NCBI GenBank assembly: GCA_030144725.1
Contig: JASKMD010000021.1
Coordinates: 2,067,768-2,131,767 of the forward strand
Direction of reading: 5' to 3'
Length of the DNA stretch: 64,000 bases
Source of the DNA: Haematococcus lacustris
Lineage: Eukaryota > Chlorophyta > Chlorophyceae > Chlamydomonadales > Haematococcaceae
This document shows, one piece after another, positions 56,500-64,000 of this stretch; position 1 is the first letter of the stretch; every line of letters starts with the position of its first letter. The translations under genes and the position numbers were made by a program. The notes under the pieces are model-generated. The model saw only the letters and a program-made list of their open reading frames with translations. It was not told where the DNA came from and did no database searches.

Positions 56500-57640
56500 G
56501 CCTGATGCGTGCAAGGCTTAGTTCAGCCTCAGTTACAGCTTGGCTGGCTGCTTACGAGCTCGGGCATCTTTGCGCCGCCGGTACTCTGTGGCCCAGTGCA
56601 GCCCCTGCCTAGCCTTGGGCAGCCGGCCATTGACCAGCTTGTAGCCCTGCTGGTACACTGGTACAGGTCTGGTCAGGTCACGCCTAGACACCCGCTTCAC
56701 CCCCTTCATCCCCTTCACCATCTGCACAACACACAGGTCAGGTCAGGTCAAGTCAGGTGTCAGGTCAGGTCATTCCTTTTCGCAGAAGTGCTCAATGACG
56801 CGCTCTTGGGAATGGTACAGCCCCAACCGCTGTCGGCCTGGGTGTGGGCCTGGAGGCCGTCCAGGGTGGTGCCTGCTGTGCTGGCAGCTGCCAGCTGTTG
56901 CAGCTGGATGGAAGCTGACTATTTGGTTGTGTCCTACTTGGCTTGGTCAGCCCGCTGTCATGCTTCAGCTGCCCCTCGCTCAACACCCACTCCAACTTCT
57001 TCAGCACTTGGTCAGTGTCAGGGTTCCCAAGTGCCCCTGAGCAGCCCGGCTGACCCTTTGCTTCACCACCACCTGAGCCTTGGCATACCACTTGACAAAT
57101 TGCCCTGGGTGGCGTTAGTACTCCTTGATGTTGTTGTTAGCCATGAGGGTGTTCTTGTCCCCTTGCAAGTGCACCTCGTCCAGCTCCTTCAGCATGGCCA
57201 TGAGCCAGGCGGTGCTGGGCAGCTTAAAAGCGGCGACCTCTCAAGGCAGCAGCTTTTGTCATGGCGCAGGTGAAGCATCACTGTAACAGTGGTGAGCAGG
57301 TGAAGGGCATCTATGATCCGTGGCAGCAGCTTGGGGCCGAGGATGCCGAGTGGCACCTCGGGAGGGAGATGGGCTGGGGTGGCTTCAATGCGCTTGGCTG
57401 CATTGCGGTGGAAGGCTGTGTGGGGTGGCGAAGGTGTAGGAAGGGCAAATTGGGTCATGGGGGGCGAAGGGCTTGGGATAGGCTTGGGAAGGACTGCAAC
57501 AGCAATGACAGGCACAGGACTGCTGCCAGGCAGCACTGCTTGCTGCCCTTGGCCATGTGCTTGTTGATCTCCGCAACATTTTGCGCCAACTTGCGTTGGG
57601 CTGAGCTCAGGCTTTGATCGGGCAAGCAAAGTCTAGGCCT
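56500..57640 (-). pseudogene. Fanzor remnant G (subtype II, degraded)
   Basis: Three minus-strand blocks match subtype II. 57629-57130 gives ELSPTQV, GSKQCC and LGILGPKLLPRIIDALHLL (compare LNILDPKLLSQIKDAMELL in F), then LDEVHLQGDKNTL. 57060-56950 gives LEWVLSEGQLKHDSGL, matching the segment just after RuvC-I in copy A (WKLTKGEVKHASGL). 56690-56533 gives YQQGYKLVNGRLPKARQGLH and an Arg/Lys-rich end. The RuvC-I and RuvC-III Asp motifs were not found, and there are stops and frame changes. An AGGTC array separates the last two blocks. It lies just after the permease stop, antisense to it. Confidence 0.75.
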
Positions 57641-57726
57641 GAGTTGTCAATCTCGCCACGAGACATGCAAGGGCGCAAGCCATCCGACCAGCAGGCCTCA
57701 ACTAGCATGGCAATACTATTATTCCC

Positions 57727-59271
57727 TTGCCTTCCCATGCCTTCCCATGCGCGGGACCAACTGCTCCTCTGGTTGCTTCGTTGCCTCACGGTCCCAGGGT
57801 TTCTCATCTGGGGCGCCCAAGTCTGACCCACCGTGGACAGCCTACGCCTAGCCTTGCTCATGACCACCACGGCCCAGGCATCCTTCAACCCTTCGACTTC
57901 ACCCCTGGCCTGCTTACTTCCCGTGCTCTGCTCGACTCGAGCTGGGCTACCTCATACACCATCAGCAGGGCTGCTGGGCAGGGTGCGCCCAGCCATGGAA
58001 GTGGTTCAGCAGCCGGCCCCACCACCACATCTCACCGGCCTCAGACTGCGTCCTGGCAGGGAGGCAGTGCTGAGCTGCATCATAGCCAGGGCAGTGCAGC
58101 AGCTGCTGGTGCAGCACAGGGCCCAGCTAAGAAGGCCAGCGGCAGTGACCTGCTCGACCTAGTCAACGCCTCCAGAGCCGCTGCCTCCGCCCCTAGCCAT
58201 CCGCCCTCAGGCTGCCAGCCACGTCTGCCTGCTGTGGGCCCTCGTGACCCTGGAAGCAACTCAGTGGGCAGCAGCTCAGAGCTGGCAGGAGGGGCAGGGA
58301 CGGGGCCTGGGAGCAGCCGGGGCGCTCAGGGCCTCAGGTCGGTCGCCCGCTTGGCGGGGTGGGGTGACGACCCTGTGGAGGGGGGAGACAGGGAGGGACA
58401 TGAGGAGCCTGCCTCTTCCAGTGACGGTGGCGGCAGTGTGGGGGGTGGTGGGGAGGAGGAGGAGGAGGAGGGAGAGGCTGAGCGTGTCACATGGCACGTG
58501 AATGTGTTGTCAGGCATGGAGGCGATGTGGGCCAGGGTGAGAGGGCAGCCAGGGAGCGCTGCTGCCCACCCCACCAGCCGCGCAGCCCCAGCCCCAGGGC
58601 CAGCTCATCCAGACCCCCACATCTTCTACCCCCACCCAGCTGCGCCTTGGCCGCAGCCGCTCGACTCCCCCCCACCCTCCTCCACCCTCCTCCACCGGCC
58701 CTCAGCTACCCTCTCCCATCAGTTCGTCCATCCCGGTAAGAGCACAGTCCGGGGAAGTGTTGATCTTGGCAGCCGGACGCTACGCATTGGCCTGGAGCGG
58801 CCTGCCCCCTCCTTCCTCACACTCTCCTCCTCGACCTCGCCAATGCTGCTGGAGCTCATCGAGCAGGGCTTTGTGGACCCTGCAGCCATCGCCTGCTGTT
58901 CGCCACGGGCTGCGGCCGGGCACACCGCCTACCAACCCACCTACCCTACCAACTCCCCAAGCGCCCAACCAAGGGCTGCAGGCCAGCAGCCAGGCACTCA
59001 TGCCACTGCCCTGCTTACCAAGGCCTCTGGGGCGAGCAGCAGCAGCAGCAGCCTGCGCCGCCTGGTCACGGGTCGCAGCCTGACTAGGGTTGGGAGTGGA
59101 GGGTCATTGGCGTCACGCTTGTCTACGGCGATGGCACAGGGGCCGCAGGCGGAAGCGCAGCAGGGCGGGGGGCTGGGCGTGCAGCTGAGCCAGCGGCTAG
59201 CCAGCAGCCTCAGCCAGGGGTGGGGCAGCAGGCGGGGGCAGGGCTCCAAGGCAGGCGAGGAACAGGGGTGA
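57727..59271 (+). CDS. Hypothetical low-complexity protein
   Basis: One open frame of 514 codons, rich in Ser, Pro, Gly and Ala, with a nine-residue Glu-rich run (GEEEEEEGE). A more ordered C-terminal segment includes RGSVDLGSRTLRIGLERPA and MLLELIEQGFVDPAAIA. No known domain is seen. The start is uncertain. A possible acceptor (TCCCAG at 57795-57800) means the N-terminal part may not be translated. It follows the permease tail, is of similar composition, and is separated from it only by Fanzor remnant G, so it could be a further exon of the same gene if the permease stop were skipped by splicing. That is speculation. Confidence 0.4.
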   Translation: MPSHAFPCAGPTAPLVASLPHGPRVSHLGRPSLTHRGQPTPSLAHDHHGPGILQPFDFTPGLLTSRALLDSSWATSYTISRAAGQGAPSHGSGSAAGPTTTSHRPQTASWQGGSAELHHSQGSAAAAGAAQGPAKKASGSDLLDLVNASRAAASAPSHPPSGCQPRLPAVGPRDPGSNSVGSSSELAGGAGTGPGSSRGAQGLRSVARLAGWGDDPVEGGDREGHEEPASSSDGGGSVGGGGEEEEEEGEAERVTWHVNVLSGMEAMWARVRGQPGSAAAHPTSRAAPAPGPAHPDPHIFYPHPAAPWPQPLDSPPPSSTLLHRPSATLSHQFVHPGKSTVRGSVDLGSRTLRIGLERPAPSFLTLSSSTSPMLLELIEQGFVDPAAIACCSPRAAAGHTAYQPTYPTNSPSAQPRAAGQQPGTHATALLTKASGASSSSSSLRRLVTGRSLTRVGSGGSLASRLSTAMAQGPQAEAQQGGGLGVQLSQRLASSLSQGWGSRRGQGSKAGEEQG

Positions 59272-60350
59272 GGGGGAGAGAGGACGGTCAGGGTGAAGGG
59301 GAATGAGGTGAAGGGGTGAAGGGGTGAAGGGGAACAAGGGGAGGGCTAGGATGGGGGATGGTTTAGAATGGTGAGGGCACTGGGGTGAGGGCGCTGGGGA
59401 CAAGGCACTGGGGCTGGGGCGTGCGAAGGTCAGGGCAGAAGAAGAAGAAGAAGGCAAAGAAGATGACCTGCTCCCATCGCCTGGAGGCTGGGGCTGCAAC
59501 ATGGCACAAGCTGTCCACCCAGGAGGCTGAACCAGACCATCTCACAGCGGTGTGGCTGTCAGGGGGGCAGCTCAGCTGACCTAGCAGCCAGCAGGCCGGC
59601 AGAGGAATGAGGGTGCAGCAGAGGTCACAGTTGGGAGTTGGGACACAGGGTGAGGGCTGTGGCATACTGCGGCCTGAGCAGCGTACATTTGCAGTGGAGG
59701 GGGAGGGAAGGGGAGGGGGTGGCCGGCCAGGGTAGGAAGTGACCCAGCAGTGAGGGGCGCTGGATGGCCTGCCTGGCAGTGGTCGGTAGGTGGTCCATGG
59801 CACCACAACAGGCCACGCATCGGCTTGACAGGTGGCGAGCTCCAGGTTCGGTACAGTACTTCCTGGTCAACATACTAGCTGCTGGTCAGCCTACCCTCCC
59901 AGTGGCACCCAGCTGTTAGGCCAGAGTTGGCTGCTGCCCAGGTGCAGCTTGTGCAGCGGGTGCGAATACTGACGATCTACTAGTTGGCTACAACCATTGA
60001 CGATGCCTGCATGCAACAACAGAGTCCAAAAGCATGCAGCATGGCTACAGGATGCACAGTTGCTACTCTGACTAGCTTCCCTATTCATCGTCAGGCTGTG
60101 TCTGTCTGAACCTCAGCGTCCATCAAGCTCATGCGCTGTGGGTGTTGCGTACGACCAAGGCTGTAACAGAGCTTTTCACACAACCGTGTATTTTCTCCGG
60201 CACTTGTTGTTGTAGTGCATCAGTTATGCGGCAGCCGAGTAGCCCGAGCCCACCCCTAGGCAACCCGGGGAGAAGTGAACCCGGATGGTCGAATGGCTAC
60301 TGTCCTTAAATAGCTTGTGTCAATAGGATAGCCTCCTTGATTCTTTAGGA
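59272..60350. other. Intergenic; no firm gene
   Basis: Short GGTGAAGGGGT repeats occupy 59290-59345. A lysine-rich exon-like stretch (GQKKKKKAKK, then HLTAVWLSGGQLS) at 59430-59580 has a stop immediately after and no recognisable family. The remainder shows no coding similarity. Confidence 0.4.
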
Positions 60351-60597
60351 TAGTGCCAAGTAGATGACGTCATGCATTTCATCTTTGAGTGCGCTGCCAC
60401 GAGTTCCATAAGGGAGAAGCCGGAGTTTGACATGTCCTTCCAGAACAATAATGAGAACTTGCATGACTTCATGTTAGGCCCATGTGCACCTTTGTTTGTG
60501 CACCTTGCTGTGAAGTGCGTTACAGAAAGTTCCGAACCCTAGAGCGGGAGGGCGGCCAAGCAGCCTAACAGCTGACGGCTTAAGCGGTGTAAGCCAC
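60351..60597 (+). mobile_element. LINE 3' fragment
   Basis: The sequence matches the last part of the LINE at 16808-17060 (opposite strand): MHFIFECAAT, then NNNENLHDFM, then PLFVHLAVKCVTESSEP and the non-coding end GCGGTGTAAGCCAC. Only the terminal ~245 bp are present, as expected of a severely 5'-truncated insertion. A target duplication was not convincing. Confidence 0.75.
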
Positions 60598-60991
60598 CTA
60601 TCTACCAAGTGCGTATTTTTTGTGCACGTTTTGACCTGAGTCATGTGCCCAAGAATGGTCGAGCAAAGGAAAGACGTGAGCTGCTAGCGCCATGACCTAG
60701 CCCTATAAAGAGAGAGCACCTACAGCACGCACAGATAACTGTGTTGGCAAGCAACAACCCCTCACTTATTGCTCTGATTCTGCTCTGATAGCAAGGTGCC
60801 TATCCCTGATGGCAGCCTTGTAACAGCCACATCACGCCACACAGGAGCAGGAGCAGACCATGCCATCTCGAACTGCCACCCTGCTCTGATTTTGAGTCTT
60901 CAATGCCGGCGGTCCATGTGTCGGTTCCCAGTCAATGCGCTACACTGAGAATGGCAGTATTGATGATGATAGAGGCGAGGTGCCGCCCGGC

Positions 60992-62643
60992 TTAGTCCAG
61001 GTTGGCCATGCCCAGCTGGAGCTGAGCTTGCAGGCTGGTGAGGTGCTCACGCAGCTGCCTCACCCGCAACTCCGCGCCCACCTGGCATGGCAGGACAGGC
61101 CCACACAGGTGCCTCACGCTGTTATCCGGGTGCAGGGATGTGGCTCACGACCTTGCAACCAAATCATGTCTTAGCTCTAGGCACAGCACACAGCACCCCA
61201 CGCTGACTACCTGCTCTTACCTGGCTGGGTGGCAGGCCTTTGTAGCTGTCCAACTGACGGTGCGTGTCCTTCAACTGCTTGTCCAGCTGGTCGTTGGCAG
61301 CAGACAGTTTTACCAAGGAGTGGTGGGACAGCTGCAGGGCAGCGCATGCAGCAGAGCGTGGGAGCACCAGCTCTCCCCATGGCAGGGTGCAACAGAGTTG
61401 TATAGTGGGTCAGCGCAGCGCAGGGCAGGAAGGGTGGGCTACTGTAACAAGCAGGTCACATGAAGGCAAGGCGGCAGGAGCACAAGAGCAGGGCCAAGGC
61501 GGCAGGAGCACATGAGCAGGGGCGACCAAGGCTGAAGAGCCAGGAAGCCATGAGCAAGCAAGGCCAGTAGCAGCAGGAAAGCAGTGGAGCCATAGCTTTA
61601 GGAGCAATGCTGGTGTCGTCATCGCTGGTGCTGAAGCTGGTATAAGTGGTGCTGTTAATAGTGCATGCCAACTGCTAGTGCTGCTGCTAGATGTTGTAGC
61701 TGGTCCAGCTTCTAGCTGCAGTTCCTAACAATGCTGGTTGGTGCAAAGACTATGCACTGGTCTGACCCAGGCTCACCTCAGGGCGCCAGCCTGCTGCATT
61801 CTTCAGTCGGTCTGACAGCTTGTGCTCCTGCGCCTTGTACCGCGCCACCTTGGCCTGGAGCATGGCCATGTGGGCTTGTAACCCGTCCTGCAGTGAACAC
61901 CACCACAATGGCCCCAATGGCTCCCCATTGCCTTGTTGCACTGTTCAACTGGGAGTCATCAGCCTGGCTGTAACGGATTTCCACTGCTAACCTTGACATG
62001 GGCATCAGTGCTGTCTAACTGGGCGGAGGCAGCTGCAAGGGCTTGTTGCATAACTGGGGCTGCAGACTGAGCTCGGTCGAGAGCGCGTTGTAAGGAAGCA
62101 ACTTGGTGTCCAGCCTTTGCCTGCAGCACAGTGGCATACGCCCCATAGTTAGTGACCATGCAACCTGCTGTGTGCACAGCTTTGTAATCTCACCTGCAAG
62201 AGCGCTATCCTCATGTCATCTAATGACAGCACAGTCCAGGCAGCTGCTAGGCTGGCGTCACTGGCAGTAGTCAAGCCCAGCTCGCTGGCGGCAGCTGCAA
62301 GCCCCCCTAAAGCTGCGCTGCCCGCTACGCTCAAGCGCTCAGGCGTCACGCCCACGTACTCCAGCTGTTGCTGCAGGCGCGCAGCTAAGGAGGGCGCGTC
62401 GCGTAAGTCCAGGTTTCAAGTTCAAATGGACAGCCGCGGGTCTGCACCTTCAGCCTTGTACTCAGCCGCTTGCCGCTCCATCTCAGCCTGCTGATGGTCT
62501 CGCTGCGCCTTCCGCGCACCAAAGAAGGTTACGAGCAAGCGGAGGACCTGTGCGGCGTCCTGTCCCATCCCGCATGCCGCAAACTGACTAGCAAGAGCCT
62601 CGCCGAATACAGCGCTTAGCTCGCGCGTGAGCTCAGCGTCCAT
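60992..62643 (-). CDS. HAUS1: HAUS augmin-like complex subunit 1
   Basis: Six minus-strand exons join in phase: 62643-62448, 62384-62194, 62120-61992, 61887-61777, 61331-61221 and 61081-60992, giving 275 residues. Human HAUS1 is 278. The ATG at 62643 begins MDAELTRELSAVFGEAL. The protein is mostly coiled coil. Diagnostic positions are LEYVGVTPERLSVAGSAALG, compared with the YLSTVGISPHWLSLES region of HAUS1, and LDKQLKDTHRQLDSYKGLPP, matching the conserved LRSYQDLPPDK region near the C-terminus. Augmin recruits gamma-tubulin complexes to existing spindle or cortical microtubules so that new ones branch off. All splice sites are GT-AG. The gene is divergent from the deaminase gene at 63051. Confidence 0.85.
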
Positions 62644-63050
62644 TTCTGCATTTTAGTCTCGAGTCTTGCAAGTTGGGGTGCGTTAAGCATGGCTTGCATG
62701 TAAGGTGCGCGGGGCAACTGCCATCCATACTGAGCAGCATTGTGCTGCAATACCTACTGTTGGCAGTACGTGCATTAATGACGATTCTCTTGAAATCATG
62801 GCCATATGCCCATGTGCATCAAGCCTGGGCTTGACGTCCCTCCGCCCGTAAGCTGCACGCTGCACGCCGCACGCTTCACGAGTGCATTGCCGCCAAAAAG
62901 CTAAAGGCACGTGCACATTAGTAAGTTGACGGCTGCGATTCGGCCCTCGGGTTACTCAGCTACACACGCCTCTCAACGTCACCCAGAGCCACAGCTCTGC
63001 CAAAGCTGCAAGCCTCCCTCAAACGTCAACCGCTGCTTCTTCGCTAGGAA
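62644..63050. promoter_or_regulatory. Divergent intergenic region between HAUS1 and the deaminase gene
   Basis: The 407 bp separating the two start codons must hold both promoters and 5' UTRs. No clear TATA box or known motif stands out. A GCTGCACGCTGCACGCCGCACGCT direct-repeat stretch lies at 62851-62876. Confidence 0.45.
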
Positions 63051-63604
63051 ATGCCCGCGTTAGCACCTTCTATGGAGGAGGATTGCACCCCGCATGTTCA
63101 CCGGAGCCACGCGTTGGCCCCGGAGCAGCTGCAACGACTTGCAGACCGACTCGGTGTCACTGTGCAAACACTGCCACGAGGCCTGACCAGCGACTCAGCC
63201 AATGGGCTTCTTCACGCGTTCATCAGCGTAGTGCCAAAAGCCGAGCTACACATTCACATCGAGGGCAGCTTGGAGCCTTCCATGATGCTGGAGCTTGCAG
63301 AGGTGCGCCTCATGGCCTGGCTTATTGTATGTTATGACGGTAACACCAGCTCTGTGCCATTCTATTCTACTGTGCAGCGGAATGGTATGCCTGCACCCTA
63401 TCCCAGTGTGGAGGCTGCACAAGCTGCCTACAACTTTGCTGACCTCCAATCATTCCTAGATTTGTAAGTGCTATACCGTTTTGCAGCTGCTGTGACATAC
63501 TGACTACCGGCGCAATTTCACCGGTTGCTGCTGCTAAACATGCTGGTGCCGCATGCAGGTATTACAATGGCTGTGCCGTGCTGAAGACCACCCGCGACTT
63601 CTAT
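63051..63604 (+). CDS. Adenine/adenosine deaminase, 5' part
   Basis: Metal-dependent purine deaminase of the ADA/Aah1 type, which converts adenine (or adenosine) to hypoxanthine (or inosine) in purine salvage. Exons 63051-63302, 63378-63463 and 63559-63604 join in phase. VVPKAELHIHIEGSLEPSMM carries the HxH zinc ligands of the first strand. ERNGMPAPYPSVEAAQAAY and DLQSFLDLYYNGCAVLKTT then follow the order of yeast and bacterial adenine deaminases (PKAELHLHLEGTL, then DLQSFLDLYY). The remaining barrel, including the downstream HAE and HD metal/catalytic motifs, is not found before the window ends. The gene is therefore cut by the window or has a large next intron. Residues 1-50 are a divergent leader. 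Confidence 0.85.
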
Positions 63605-63721
63605 GTGCGTTCATGTGCACACTCATGGCAGGCAACCACCCCGTCCCTGACATTCCTGGTGGCTGGTGTCAACATGCAGCCACTTAGGATGCTACGCGTT
63701 TGAATGGGCTGCTGGATTGTC

Positions 63722-63872
63722 AGGCGCTTGACCCTGACATACTTGGCCCTGACCCTAATCCTGACCCTGATCCTGACCTTGGCTCTGAACCTGACTCTGA
63801 CCCTGGCCTTGAACCTAATTCTGACCCTGATCCTGATCCTGACACTGGTCCTGACACTGATCCTGCGCCCAC
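63722..63872 (+). repeat. Degenerate CCTGAC/CCTGAT hexamer repeats
   Basis: About 25 units of CCTGAC with variants (CCTGAT, TCTGAC, CTTGAA, CCTAAT), probably within an intron of the deaminase gene. Confidence 0.85.
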
Positions 63873-64000
63873 AGTGCTGCTGGCGGTGCCCAGGCCATCA
63901 GCACAGCTCCAGCCTGGCTGCACTGCGGGTGTGGCCAAGCACATGCAACACCCCTCCATGCCTTGCGCTCCACACACACCACCACCAGCGCCCCATGCAC

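Noticed and set aside
57833..58501. Other open frames overlapping the 57727-59271 ORF
   Set aside because: They are shorter, start and stop at random, and lack the ordered segments of the long frame.
60340..60610. Target duplication (CCAAGT) around the LINE tail
   Set aside because: Only six bases match with mismatched surroundings, which is easily chance.

Overview
The window looks like nuclear DNA of a green alga, most likely a chlamydomonadalean of the Haematococcus/Chlamydomonas kind. It is GC-rich. Genes are split by GT-AG introns and a few GC-AG introns. Host proteins resemble plant and eukaryotic families (TAF13, a DCAF8-type WD40 protein, a BAT1-type amino-acid permease, HAUS1, an adenine/adenosine deaminase). 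Introns and intergenic DNA are packed with simple repeats and transposon remains. The species assignment is inference; the eukaryotic gene structures are visible directly.

Layout. 1-4130: repeats, a Fanzor-derived element (copy B) with a hAT-like MITE inside it, and a broken copy of an unrecognised helical protein ('gene X'). 4189-7098: a complete four-exon TAF13 gene with another Fanzor remnant (E) in its second intron. 7155-9487: Fanzor element C, then a 1.26-kb DNA transposon with 24-bp inverted repeats that encodes an AT-hook protein. 9600-16560: gene X, split by a 2-kb Fanzor element (F) flanked by a 17-bp target duplication, followed by a further partial gene X copy. 16808-17690: LINE 3' remnant. 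17807-42074: a DCAF8-like gene. Its fourth intron is about 13.5 kb, almost all an 8-bp minisatellite, and several other introns each hold a different microsatellite. Its first intron carries Fanzor fragment D with a 14-bp target duplication. 42276-56350: a BAT1-like amino-acid permease with an unusual ~800-residue C-terminal tail. Its last intron contains, antisense, a nearly complete Fanzor gene (A, 53775-50467) with all three RuvC motifs. 56500-57640: a degraded Fanzor (G). 57727-59271: an unrecognised low-complexity ORF. 60351-60597: a LINE tail. 60992-62643: HAUS1. 63051 onward: the 5' part of an adenine/adenosine deaminase gene.

The most interesting system is the Fanzor family (eukaryotic TnpB relatives, RNA-guided nucleases). 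Seven copies of two subtypes lie in 64 kb. One is almost intact and nested in a host intron. Several share a conserved non-coding 3' tail that is a good candidate for the guide (omega/f) RNA. The second striking object is the ~13-kb G-rich 8-mer array inside the DCAF8-like gene. The host genes are ordinary housekeeping genes (transcription initiation, ubiquitin ligase substrate reception, amino-acid transport, spindle augmin complex, purine salvage) and do not form a pathway together.
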